Assembly: GCA_964344495.1 (NCBI GenBank)
Contig: CAYFNI010000043.1
Location: 1-18,593 of the forward strand
Direction of reading: 5' to 3'
DNA length: 18,593 nt
From: UBA6136 sp964344495
GTDB lineage: Bacteria > Pseudomonadota > Gammaproteobacteria > Methylococcales > Methylococcaceae
A program made the position numbers and the translations under genes. This document shows positions 1 through 7,018 of the stretch, in pieces. The number at the start of each line of letters is the position of its first letter. Positions within the stretch are counted from its first letter, which is position 1. The notes beneath the pieces were generated by a model. The model was given only the letters and a program-made list of their open reading frames with translations. It made no database searches and was not told the DNA's origin.

Positions 1-486
1 AAGGAGTCGAGCTGAGATTTCAGTTCGTTGCCCAAGAGAGGAGGGTTTACCCGGTCTCCATGTTGTGCCGGGTGACGGGGTTAAGGTTTCTTGAATTGGC
101 CAGCAAGCCAGCCAGCAGGTCTTCAGGTACATAGTGCTTCTTCTAGCTCATCGTAACTTCGAAGAATTCGGCCGTTTCCTGCCAAAAGTCCGTTCACACA
201 CAATGCTGCGCACGCCCTCCTGAAGGCGAATCGTTTCTGCCCTGCTTTCGAACTCCTCTCTCACGCTTCCAGAGCAAAGCCGCCCAAAGCAATTCCTAAG
301 GTTATCCGAGCTTGATCAGCATCCAGCTACGTCTGGCTGAATGTGCGGAAGCCGGTGCCTTCGGGTGTCCATGATGGCACGCGTAAATTTTTCTGGCATA
401 CGATAGGTGTATTCACGTATTATCAAACGGCATACAACGCATAAGCGGCGTATTTCTCACTTCAGGACCATTTTCAGGCGAGTCAT
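1..486. other. Gene-poor, lower-GC left flank
   Basis: I see no intact gene here. The stretch is visibly less GC-rich (about half G+C by eye) than the rest of the window, and all six frames are interrupted. The longest thing resembling a start is on the minus strand at 151..47: ATG, a TAG at codon 3, then about 31 open codons reading KKHYVPEDLLAGLLANS and onward to a TAA. The basic start followed by a helical LL-rich stretch recalls the N-terminus of a small DNA-binding or transposase-type protein, but I cannot assign a family and it may be chance. An 8-bp palindrome CTTCGAAG lies at 157-164. The last 90 bases hold the likely control region of the downstream regulator gene. Confidence 0.5.
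395..453 (+). promoter_or_regulatory. Possible promoter/operator of the XRE-S24 regulator
   Basis: TATTAT at 418-423 matches the -10 consensus at five of six positions, but no good -35 box lies 16-18 bases upstream, as is common for activated or self-regulated promoters. Around it are repeated half-sites: ATACG at 398-402 faces CGTAT at 416-420 as an inverted repeat, GGCATAC occurs at 396-401 (as GCATAC) and again at 429-435, and CGTAT recurs at 449-453. Such spaced half-sites upstream of a repressor gene are typical of autoregulation. This is inference from pattern only. Confidence 0.3.
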
Positions 487-1140
487 ATGACCATGAACAA
501 CGTGAACCGCAACCTCCGCCATCTGATCGATCAGGCCCGGATGAACCCCTCGGTGCTCGCGCACCGCACCGGGGTGCCGCAGCCGACCATTTTCCGCATT
601 CTGAGCGGCGAAAGTGCCGACCCGAGAACCTCCACGCTGAGCCCGATTGCCGAGTATTTCAATGTTTCGGTCGAGATGCTGCGTTCGGGTAATCTGCAGG
701 ACTTTCCGCTGGATAAAGAGCCGGGCACCGGGCTGCCGATTGCCCGCGCGTTTCGCCGTCTGCAAGTGGCGGGCCTGATTCGGGCCGAACCGGACAGCGT
801 CAGCATCGAGATCCGCCCGACCAGTCCCGGGACGGCAAGCTTCGTCGATTATCCGGCCCGCGATCAGCGCGCCTATGCCTTGATGGTACGTGGCGACAGC
901 CTGCGGCCTCGGGTCAAAAGCGGCGAGTACGTCATCGTGGAACCCGGTTATCCGGCCAGTGCGGGGGATGATGTCATCGTGGTCTTGCATGATGGGCAGA
1001 AATTGCTGCGGGAACTGCTGTACACCCGACAGGACGAGATGACGCTGGCGCAGATCAACGGCAACCGCACGCCGATGTCGGTAAGCCTGACTGAAATTCA
1101 CGCCATTCACCCGATCACCGGTATTCGCGCCCGCCAGTAA
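487..1140 (+). CDS. XRE-family regulator with S24 (LexA/CI-like) C-terminal domain
   Basis: A 217-aa phage-repressor-like transcription regulator. Residues about 5-65 form an XRE-type helix-turn-helix (RTGVPQPTIFRILSGES covers the recognition region). Residues about 110-205 match the S24 peptidase fold of LexA, UmuD and CI. The catalytic dyad appears intact: Ser138 in GDSLRP, where the family usually has GDSMxP, and Lys172 in GQKLLREL. An Ala95-Gly96 pair in the linker sits about 42 residues before the Ser and could be an autocleavage site. If so, the protein would be inactivated by RecA-stimulated self-cleavage after DNA damage. The start is ATG at 487, with weak Shine-Dalgarno upstream. No phage genes flank it, so it is either a domesticated repressor or a prophage remnant; its targets are unknown. 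Family assignment is firm, role is inference. Confidence 0.85.
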   Translation: MTMNNVNRNLRHLIDQARMNPSVLAHRTGVPQPTIFRILSGESADPRTSTLSPIAEYFNVSVEMLRSGNLQDFPLDKEPGTGLPIARAFRRLQVAGLIRAEPDSVSIEIRPTSPGTASFVDYPARDQRAYALMVRGDSLRPRVKSGEYVIVEPGYPASAGDDVIVVLHDGQKLLRELLYTRQDEMTLAQINGNRTPMSVSLTEIHAIHPITGIRARQ

Positions 1141-1152
1141 CGCGGCTAACGG

Positions 1153-1177
1153 GGCGGTTTCGATGCACTGAACCGCC
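1153..1177 (+). terminator. Weak hairpin after the regulator gene
   Basis: GGCGGTT at 1153-1159 pairs with AACCGCC at 1171-1177 (7 bp, 11-base loop), 12 bases after the regulator stop codon. No T-run follows, so it may be a transcript-end stabiliser or a Rho-assisted site rather than an intrinsic terminator. Confidence 0.35.
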
Positions 1178-1235
1178 GGCTTCAACCTCCCCGACGGCAT
1201 CAATTCCTGCTGAAGTCTGATACGCTTGTCATTTC

Positions 1236-1261
1236 GGCCGCCGCTCCCTGAGGAGGCGGCC
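1236..1261 (+). repeat. GC-rich hairpin in the suhB leader
   Basis: GGCCGCC at 1236-1242 pairs perfectly with GGCGGCC at 1255-1261. Inside the loop, CC at 1246-1247 can pair with GG at 1252-1253. A short TTTT follows at 1268-1271. The hairpin lies 36 bases upstream of the suhB ATG. It could end transcription from the upstream regulator or shape the suhB leader; the sequence does not decide between these. Confidence 0.35.
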
Positions 1262-1297
1262 CGCTCATTTTCAACACCTCTACGACAGTATCCGACT

Positions 1298-2113
1298 ATG
1301 GACCCCATGCTGAATATTGCGGTCCGTGCGGCTCGGGCGGCGGGCGACATCATTGTCCGCGCCATGGACCGCGTGGACTTGCTGAGCATCACCGTTAAAA
1401 GCCGCAACGATTTTGTCAGTGATGTCGATCGTCAGGCCGAACGCGAAATCGTCAACATCCTCCAAAAGGCCTATCCCGGCCATGCGGTTCTGGGTGAGGA
1501 ACACGGCGCCCAGGGTCCGAGTGACAGCGAGTATGTCTGGGTGATCGACCCGCTCGACGGCACCACCAATTTTCTGCACGGTTTCCCGCAGTTCGCCGTG
1601 TCCATCGCGCTGTTCCATCGGGGCAAGGTCGAGCGGGGTGTCGTCTACGACCCGGTCAAACAGGAGTTGTTTACCGCCGCACGCGGTGCCGGAGCGACGC
1701 TGAATAACCGCCGGCTCCGGGTGACCAAACAAAAAGGCTTGCAGGGCGCCTTGCTGGGGACCGGTATTCCGTTCAAGGACCAAAGCTACATTGACGAATA
1801 TCTGGCGATGATGAAAAGCCTGCTGAAGGATGCCGCGGGCATTCGCCGGGCGGGTTCGGCGGCGCTGGATCTGGCCTATGTGGCCGCCGGGCGTTTCGAC
1901 GGTTTCTGGGAAATCGGCCTGCAGCAGTGGGATATGGCGGCCGGTGTGCTGCTGGTCCTGGAGGCGGGGGGACTGGTGAGCGATCTCGAAGGCGGTGACA
2001 AGTTCTTCGAAACCGGCAGTATCGTGACGGCCAATCCGAAGCTGCATCAGCCCATGCTGGAGTTGATCCGGCCGCACCTCAGCGAACGGCTGCGCTACAA
2101 GGCCGGCGCGTAA
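1298..2113 (+). CDS. suhB: Inositol-1-monophosphatase family protein SuhB
   Basis: 271-aa Mg2+-dependent phosphatase of the inositol monophosphatase family. In E. coli SuhB hydrolyses inositol-1-phosphate in vitro, and its main role is as a Nus-associated antitermination factor for rRNA transcription. The family signatures are all visible: GEEHG (metal-binding Glu), WVIDPLDGTTNF with Asp84, Asp87 and the following Gly-Thr, and WDMAAG with Asp212. The reading frame is open further upstream to a TTG at 1226, but MDPMLNIAVRAARAAG from ATG 1298 matches the conserved SuhB N-terminus, so I use that start; a second ATG at 1307 is also possible. No clear Shine-Dalgarno precedes it. It converges with rlmJ, with only 35 bases between the stop codons. 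Enzyme family is certain; the antitermination role is by homology. Confidence 0.95.
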   Translation: MDPMLNIAVRAARAAGDIIVRAMDRVDLLSITVKSRNDFVSDVDRQAEREIVNILQKAYPGHAVLGEEHGAQGPSDSEYVWVIDPLDGTTNFLHGFPQFAVSIALFHRGKVERGVVYDPVKQELFTAARGAGATLNNRRLRVTKQKGLQGALLGTGIPFKDQSYIDEYLAMMKSLLKDAAGIRRAGSAALDLAYVAAGRFDGFWEIGLQQWDMAAGVLLVLEAGGLVSDLEGGDKFFETGSIVTANPKLHQPMLELIRPHLSERLRYKAGA

Positions 2114-2148
2114 TCCCCAAAAGACCGGCGCAGAGGCCGGCGACGCGC

Positions 2149-3000
2149 TCAGTCGCCGCGCCCCTCGCCGTTCAGCCAGTCCACCCGCCAGCCGCCCTGA
2201 CCGTCGACCGACAGGGTCTCCCACAACCAGGGCAGCGTGTCCTGCAGGGCCGTGTCGAGTTGCCAGGGCGGGTTAACGAGGATCATGCCGCTGCCATTCA
2301 GGCGCAGCGGTTCATCAGCCAGCACGCATAATTCCACCCGCAGCGTCCGGGGCAAACCCAGTCGCTGGGCCCGACGGCAGAACTGATCCGCCGTCGCCTG
2401 ATCCTGAATCGGGTACCAGACCGCATAGATGCCGGTCGGCCAGCGTTTCCAGGCTGAACCCAGTGCATCCAGCACCCGGCGGCGCTCATCCTTCAACTCG
2501 TACGGCGGGTCGATATGGACCAACCCGCGCCGTTCACGCGGCGGCAGCCAGGCTTTCAGCGCCTGATAGCCGTCCATGGCCTCCACCCGCACCTGACGGT
2601 CGCCCTCAAACTCCCGCGCCAGCAACTTGCTCTCGTTCGGATGTAATTCGCTCAGCAGCATGCGGTCCTGCGGGCGCAGCAAAGGCCGGACAATGCGCGG
2701 CGAGCCGGGGTAGCCGTGCAGTTCGCGGCCGGGGTTGGTGACCCGCACCGCATCCAGGTAACCCTGCACGGCATCCGGCACCTTCGACAGATGCCAGAGT
2801 GGCTGGATCCCCGACTCGAACTCCCGGTTCTTGCGCGCCATGTCGGAATTCAGCGGGTAGCGGCCGGCCCCCGCGTGGGTGTCGATGAAGACAAACGGCT
2901 TGTCTTTCAGCAACAAGGCACGGACGGCAAGACTCAGCACCAAGTGCTTGAGGACATCGGCATGATTGCCGGCATGAAAGGCGTGACGGTAGCTGAGCAT
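2149..3000 (-). CDS. rlmJ: 23S rRNA (adenine-2030-N6)-methyltransferase RlmJ
   Basis: 283-aa SAM-dependent methylase that makes m6A2030 in 23S rRNA. The N-terminus MLSYRHAFHAGNHADVLKH is the hallmark of RlmJ and fixes the start at ATG 3000, although the frame is open a further 45 codons upstream. Motif I for SAM binding is visible as FIDTHAGAGRY (about residues 38-48). The catalytic N6-adenine motif is DPPY at residues 164-167, the same numbering as in the E. coli enzyme. Length is typical (E. coli about 280 aa). It is transcribed away from hemW across a 76-base gap. A TATACT box on the minus strand at 3033-3028 gives a plausible promoter with about 20 bases of leader. Confidence 0.96.
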   Translation of the reverse strand: MLSYRHAFHAGNHADVLKHLVLSLAVRALLLKDKPFVFIDTHAGAGRYPLNSDMARKNREFESGIQPLWHLSKVPDAVQGYLDAVRVTNPGRELHGYPGSPRIVRPLLRPQDRMLLSELHPNESKLLAREFEGDRQVRVEAMDGYQALKAWLPPRERRGLVHIDPPYELKDERRRVLDALGSAWKRWPTGIYAVWYPIQDQATADQFCRRAQRLGLPRTLRVELCVLADEPLRLNGSGMILVNPPWQLDTALQDTLPWLWETLSVDGQGGWRVDWLNGEGRGD

Positions 3001-3027
3001 GATCGGATTGGACCGGAACGGCGCGGC

Positions 3028-3033
3028 AGTATA
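3028..3033 (-). promoter_or_regulatory. Likely -10 box for rlmJ
   Basis: On the minus strand TATACT at 3033-3028 differs from TATAAT at one position and lies 27 bases upstream of the rlmJ ATG. The -35 is weak (TTCCGC about 16 bases upstream). On the plus strand of the same intergenic gap TACACT at 3064-3069 ends only 7 bases before the hemW ATG. Confidence 0.45.
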
Positions 3034-3076
3034 GCAACCGACACCGCCGGCGGAACCAAGGGTTACACTAGGCGCC

Positions 3077-4228
3077 ATGATCACCGAGTGCCCGCCGCTG
3101 GGCCTGTATATCCACATCCCCTGGTGCGTCCGCAAATGCCCCTACTGCGACTTCAACTCGCACCGGGCAGAAACGGACCTGCCCGAACGCGCCTATGTGG
3201 CGGCGCTGCTGCGGGATCTCGACAGCGCGTCGGCGGCGGTTGCCGGACGCCCGGTCGACAGCATTTTCATCGGCGGCGGAACGCCCAGCCTGTTCAGCGC
3301 AGGCAGCCTGACCGATCTGCTTGACGGCGTCCGGGCGCGGCTGCCGCTGGCCGCGGAGGCCGAGGTGACGCTGGAGGCCAACCCTGGCACGGCGGAAAGC
3401 GGCAAATTCCGCGGCTTCCGCGCAGCCGGGGTCAACCGGCTGTCGATCGGCATCCAGAGTTTCAATGATGCCCACCTGCAGCGGCTGGGCCGCATCCATG
3501 GCCGAGCCGAGGCTCTGCGAGCGGTCGACATGGCCCGTGCGGCCGGATTCGAACGGCTCAACCTCGACCTGATGTTCGGCCTGCCCGAGCAGACCGAAGC
3601 CGAAGCCCTGGCTGACCTCCGCACCGCCATTGAACTGGCGCCGGAGCACCTGTCCTACTACCAGCTCACGCTCGAACCCAACACCGTGTTCCACAAATAC
3701 CCGCCCCGCCTGCCGGGCGAAGAGGCCATCTGGGCCATCCAGCAGGCCGGTCAGACGCTGCTGGCGGCGCACGGCTTCGAACAGTACGAAGTGTCGGCCT
3801 ATGCCCGCCCCGGAGCCCAGTGCCGGCATAACCTCAACTACTGGCGTTTCGGCGATTACCTCGGCATCGGCGCCGGCGCCCATGGCAAAATAACCGACAT
3901 GCACACCGGCGCCATCACCCGTACCGCCCGCCTCCGCCATCCCCAGCATTATCTGGAAGCCGCCGGCGATCCTGTGCGGCAGGGTTCGAGTGCGCAAGTG
4001 CCCGACGATGAGCGGCGCTTCGAGTTCCTGATGAACGCCCTGCGGCTGCGTGACGGGTTCGAGATCGGCCTGTTCAGCGCCCGCACTGGCTTGCCATCGT
4101 CCGCACTGGAGCCCGAATGCGCCGCCGCCATCGCCGAGGGCCTGCTGCTGGCGGAAGCCGGCCGGCTGCGCTGCAGCCCCACCGGCTTCCATTTTCTCGA
4201 TACCGTCCTGCAACGATTCCTGCCCTGA
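3077..4228 (+). CDS. hemW: Radical SAM heme chaperone HemW
   Basis: 383-aa radical-SAM protein of the HemN/HemW family. The cluster-binding motif is Cys17-x3-Cys21-x2-Cys24 (CVRKCPYCDF). The residue two after Cys24 is Phe rather than the fourth Cys of true oxygen-independent coproporphyrinogen oxidase HemN, which points to HemW, a heme-binding chaperone that inserts heme into respiratory enzymes. The SAM-contacting IFIGGGTPS loop and a HemN C-terminal domain (about residues 285-370) are present. The start is ATG 3077, giving the conserved LGLYIHIPWC close to the N-terminus. There is no good Shine-Dalgarno, and a TACACT -10-like box ends only 7 bases before the ATG. The stop codon TGA shares its A with the ATG of the DUF58 gene (TGATG), so hemW heads the Bat operon by translational coupling. 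That is unusual company for this gene. Confidence 0.95.
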   Translation: MITECPPLGLYIHIPWCVRKCPYCDFNSHRAETDLPERAYVAALLRDLDSASAAVAGRPVDSIFIGGGTPSLFSAGSLTDLLDGVRARLPLAAEAEVTLEANPGTAESGKFRGFRAAGVNRLSIGIQSFNDAHLQRLGRIHGRAEALRAVDMARAAGFERLNLDLMFGLPEQTEAEALADLRTAIELAPEHLSYYQLTLEPNTVFHKYPPRLPGEEAIWAIQQAGQTLLAAHGFEQYEVSAYARPGAQCRHNLNYWRFGDYLGIGAGAHGKITDMHTGAITRTARLRHPQHYLEAAGDPVRQGSSAQVPDDERRFEFLMNALRLRDGFEIGLFSARTGLPSSALEPECAAAIAEGLLLAEAGRLRCSPTGFHFLDTVLQRFLP

Positions 4229-5184
4229 TGCGCCTGCTGAAAACGCCCCGCTCCGCCGCTGCGCCGACCACCCTGTCGGCCGAGGCCGTGGTGCGGCCAA
4301 GCCTCGACGAACTGGTCGGCCTGAGCCAGCCGGCCGCCGGCATCACCCTGTCGCGGCCGACTGCCCGGGCGCTGCAGAGCGGCCAGTATCTGTCGCGCTT
4401 CAAGGGGCGCGGCATGGAATTCGACGAAACCCGGCTTTACATGCCCGGCGACGACGTCCGCAACCTGGACTGGCGCGTCACCGCCCGCACCGGCAAGGCG
4501 CACACCAAACTGTTCCGCGAGGAACGCGAGCGGCCGGTGTTCCTCAGCGTCGACTACCGCGCCGCGATGTTCTTCGCCACCCGCGGCATGTACAAATCAG
4601 CGCTGGCCGCGCGGCTGGCCGCGCTGGTGGCCTGGAGCGCCCGCCGTCACGATGACCGCATCGGCGGGCAGGTGTTTTCCGAGGCCGGCAGCCTTGAACT
4701 CAAGCCCGACCACGGCCAGGCCGCCGTGCTGCGCCTGCTGCGGGTCCTGGTGGATGAAGCCCGCCCACAGACCGGCCGCCCCGCCGAGCGGGCCCTGGAG
4801 GAGGCGCTGGTGCATCTGCCCCGGCATGCCCGCCCCGGCAGTCTGGTATTTGTTTTTAGCGACTTCCGCGAACTCACCGCAGCCGGCGAAGCGGCCATCA
4901 GCCGGCTGGCGCGGCATTGCGACGGCGTGCTGGCGCTGATTTACGACCCGATCGAACAGCACCTGCCGCCCGGTCGCCATCGCTATGCGGATGGGCTGTC
5001 CGAATGCGTCATCGACGCCGATGCCGCGCTCATCGCCGAGTACGAGGCCCGTTTTCTGGCCCGCTATCACGCCGTCCGGGCGCTGGCCCGCCGGCATGGA
5101 CTGCGGTTCGTGGCCTGCAGTACTGCCGAATCGCCGCTGTCCGTGCTGCAGCGCGGCGCTCAGCGACCACCCCGGACGGCATGA
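4228..5184 (+). CDS. DUF58 domain-containing protein (MoxR-associated)
   Basis: 318-aa protein with the DUF58 domain, a divergent VWA-like fold that travels with MoxR AAA+ ATPases and Bat proteins. The signature lies at about residues 58-112: GRGMEFDETRLYMPGDDVRNLDW, then TAR, then FREERERPVFLSVD. A second VWA-like strand, SLVFVFSDF, follows near residue 209. No signal peptide or membrane segment is visible, so it is probably cytoplasmic. The start at ATG 4228 is set by the one-base overlap with the hemW stop; the frame extends upstream only as the antiparallel shadow of hemW. It overlaps the next gene by ATGA at 5181-5184. The molecular function of DUF58 is not established; a role in assembling or maturing a target complex with MoxR and VWA partners is the usual proposal. 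Confidence 0.9.
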   Translation: MRLLKTPRSAAAPTTLSAEAVVRPSLDELVGLSQPAAGITLSRPTARALQSGQYLSRFKGRGMEFDETRLYMPGDDVRNLDWRVTARTGKAHTKLFREERERPVFLSVDYRAAMFFATRGMYKSALAARLAALVAWSARRHDDRIGGQVFSEAGSLELKPDHGQAAVLRLLRVLVDEARPQTGRPAERALEEALVHLPRHARPGSLVFVFSDFRELTAAGEAAISRLARHCDGVLALIYDPIEQHLPPGRHRYADGLSECVIDADAALIAEYEARFLARYHAVRALARRHGLRFVACSTAESPLSVLQRGAQRPPRTA

Positions 5185-5663
5185 CCATGGACGCCCTGCC
5201 ACTGCGCGACCTGCATTTGCCCGCCCCGATTGGCTGGTGGCCACCGGCCATCGGCTGGTGGCTGGTACTCGGCGTGCTGCTGGTGCTGGTTGCGGGCGGT
5301 CTGCTATGGCGGCGCTGGCAGCGGCGTCCGCGGCCGATGCAGCGGGCACTGGCCGAGCTCGCCGCACTGGAAGCCGATGTCGGGCGGGATCGGGCGCACA
5401 AACTTCAGGCCCTGTCCGTGCTCATGCGCCGGGTTGCCCTGACGCTGGACCCGCGCGAGCAGGTGGCCGGGCGGGCGGGTGCCGACTGGCTGCGCTGGCT
5501 GGATGAACTCGACGGGAGCGACCGCTTCACTCAAGGCCCGGGCCGCTGGCTGGCCGAGGCCCCCTTCCGGCCGGCGCCGACGGAAGCCGAATGGCTCGAA
5601 CTGTCAGCGCTCTGTCGTGTCTGGCTGGAGACAGCCGCGCGCCGCGGTGGTCGACGCTCATGA
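5181..5663 (+). CDS. DUF4381 domain-containing membrane protein
   Basis: 160-aa protein with one clear transmembrane helix at about residues 20-44 (PAIGWWLVLGVLLVLVAGG, followed by Arg/Trp-rich LLWRRWQRR) and a soluble C-terminal helical region ending in ETAARRGGRRS. The N-terminal pattern, a short Leu-rich start with LRDLHLPAPIGWWPPAIGWW, is the DUF4381 hallmark. DUF4381 proteins sit between the DUF58 and VWA genes in gammaproteobacterial Bat operons. The start is ATG 5181 in the ATGA overlap; ATG 5187 two codons later is an alternative. The stop overlaps the ATG of the VWA gene at 5660. It is probably an inner-membrane scaffold partner of the VWA proteins; biochemical function is unknown. 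Confidence 0.87.
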   Translation: MTMDALPLRDLHLPAPIGWWPPAIGWWLVLGVLLVLVAGGLLWRRWQRRPRPMQRALAELAALEADVGRDRAHKLQALSVLMRRVALTLDPREQVAGRAGADWLRWLDELDGSDRFTQGPGRWLAEAPFRPAPTEAEWLELSALCRVWLETAARRGGRRS

Positions 5664-6652
5664 TCAGCTTCGTCTGGTTCTGGCTGCTGCTGGCCGCGCC
5701 GTTGCCGTGGCTGGTTCGACGCTTCCTGCCGGCCGCCGACGCCACGCCCGGAGCCGCCTTGCGCGCACCCTTTATGGCTGACTTGCAGGCGCTGCCGGCG
5801 CGGGGTTTCCGTACCGCCGACCGGCCTGCCGTCCGCGACGGGCTGGCCGTGGCCGCCTGGTGCCTGCTGGTCATCGCCGCTGCCCGACCGGTCTGGCAGG
5901 GCGAAGCCATCGAGCAGGCGGTCAATGGCCGCGATCTGATGCTGGCGGTGGATCTGTCCGGCAGCATGGATATTGCCGATTTCGTGCTGCAGGGCCGCAA
6001 GGTCGACCGACTGACGGCCACCCAGGCGGTGGCCGGCGAGTTCATCGAGCGCCGTGTCGGCGACCGCATCGGGCTGATCCTGTTCGGCGATCAAGCCTAC
6101 CTGCAATCGCCGCTGACCTTCGACCGCAAGACCGTGCGTACCCTGCTGGATGAGGCGGTCATCGGCCTCGCCGGAGAAAAGACCGCCATCGGTGATGCCA
6201 TCGGGCTGGCGGTGAAGCGGCTGCGCGACAACCCCGAGGGCCAGCGGGTACTGATTTTGCTCAGCGACGGCGCCAACACGGCAGGCTCGGTTGCGCCCTT
6301 GCAGGCGGCCGATCTGGCCGCCAAGGTCGGGTTGAAGATCTACACCATCGGCATCGGCGCCGATGAAATGGTCATCCGCGACCTGCTCGGCAGCCGCAAG
6401 GTCAACCCGTCGCAGGATCTCGACGAGCCGACCATGCGCGGTATCGCCGACAAGACCGGCGGCCGCTATTTCCGCGCTCGCGACGTGCGCCAGCTGCAGG
6501 AGATCTATCAGCTGCTGGACGAACTGGAGCCGATCGAGCGTGACAAGCGCTATTACCGTCCCCGGACCGAACTCTACCCGTGGCCGTTGGGCGCGGCGCT
6601 GGGTCTGGCGGCGGTCCTGCTGATCGTGCGGAGGCGATCATGGCTGAGCTGA
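5660..6652 (+). CDS. BatA-like von Willebrand factor A membrane protein
   Basis: 330-aa VWA protein anchored by two N-terminal hydrophobic stretches (about residues 3-21 and 60-77) and one C-terminal helix (about 307-325), leaving the VWA domain (about 92-285) outside the lipid. The metal-ion-dependent adhesion site is complete: Asp98-Leu-Ser100-Gly-Ser102 (DLSGSMD), a Thr in GEKTAIGDA, and the Asp of LLSDGANT. This is the BatA arrangement. In the Bat system VWA proteins bind partner proteins through the metal site, probably at the periplasmic face of the inner membrane. The start is ATG 5660, overlapping the stop of the previous gene; its own end overlaps the next start by 13 bases. Confidence 0.92.
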   Translation: MISFVWFWLLLAAPLPWLVRRFLPAADATPGAALRAPFMADLQALPARGFRTADRPAVRDGLAVAAWCLLVIAAARPVWQGEAIEQAVNGRDLMLAVDLSGSMDIADFVLQGRKVDRLTATQAVAGEFIERRVGDRIGLILFGDQAYLQSPLTFDRKTVRTLLDEAVIGLAGEKTAIGDAIGLAVKRLRDNPEGQRVLILLSDGANTAGSVAPLQAADLAAKVGLKIYTIGIGADEMVIRDLLGSRKVNPSQDLDEPTMRGIADKTGGRYFRARDVRQLQEIYQLLDELEPIERDKRYYRPRTELYPWPLGAALGLAAVLLIVRRRSWLS

Positions 6653-6942
6653 GCGCCTTTCATTTTCTGCGCCCGCTGTGGTTGCTGGGCTTGATTCCGC
6701 TGGCCGGCTGGCTATGGTCGCTGCGGTCGGGCGCGGCCGGGCGCAAGGACTGGGCCGAGTATTGCGATGCCGCCCTGTTGCCGCATGTGTTGATCGGCTC
6801 GGCGAGCGCCAAGGCGGGCCCGCCGCGCGGTCTGATCGGGCTGGTGGGCGTGCTGTCGCTCCTCGCGCTGGCCGGGCCGGCCTGGGAGCGGCTGCCGGCG
6901 CCCGCGTTCCGGACGCTGTCGGCACTGGTGATCGTGCTGGAC
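6640..6942 (+). CDS. BatB-like VWA/TPR protein, 5' part before assembly gap
   Basis: First 101 codons of the second VWA protein of the operon. Two hydrophobic stretches are visible (PLWLLGLIPLAGWLW near residue 13 and GLIGLVGVLSLLALAGPAW near residue 66), then the first VWA strand ALVIVLD, whose final Asp is the first metal-site residue. The sequence stops there at a run of 10 N. The frame is exactly at a codon boundary at the gap. The start ATG 6640 overlaps the end of the BatA-like gene. The gene resumes downstream in another frame at about 7019, so this and the next CDS entry are two halves of one gene, not two proteins. Confidence 0.85.
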
Positions 6943-6952
6943 NNNNNNNNNN
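6943..6952. other. Assembly gap (10 N)
   Basis: Ten N bases. A run of exactly 10 is usually a placeholder for a gap of unknown size between contigs. It lies directly after the GTGCTGGAC codons that open the VWA metal-site motif of the BatB-like protein. Confidence 0.99.
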
Positions 6953-7018
6953 GCTCATGCCGCCACCTCCGCCAGCGCGTTTCGGAGCTGATGCTCGCGG
7001 TGGAGTTTGAGGATCCCG
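6953..7018. other. Stretch next to the gap that does not fit the BatB-like gene
   Basis: The VWA protein reads VLD before the gap and SPAMEATDLKPNRL from 7019 on. A normal BatB-like protein needs only about one more codon between them (D-L-S-P-x-M), yet about 66 extra bases separate the N run from 7019. In the frame of the downstream half they contain a TGA at 6989-6991. On the minus strand the block reads an open frame through GILKLHREHQLRNALAEVAA to a TGA that overlaps an ATG (ATGA), like the tail of a foreign gene. It also contains a GGATCC at 7011-7016. It could be a chimeric contig end or the edge of an inserted element; I cannot tell which. Confidence 0.55.

Noticed and set aside
3001..3135. 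45-residue N-terminal extension of rlmJ
   Set aside because: The conserved RlmJ N-terminus begins at ATG 3000, and the extension would overlap hemW and its control region.
3068..4300. Long minus-strand open frame opposite hemW
   Set aside because: Shadow of hemW caused by GC-rich third positions; no family signature.
7011..7016. GGATCC as a cloning junction
   Set aside because: A six-base site occurs by chance at this GC content; noted only as a possible clue to a chimeric contig end, not as evidence.
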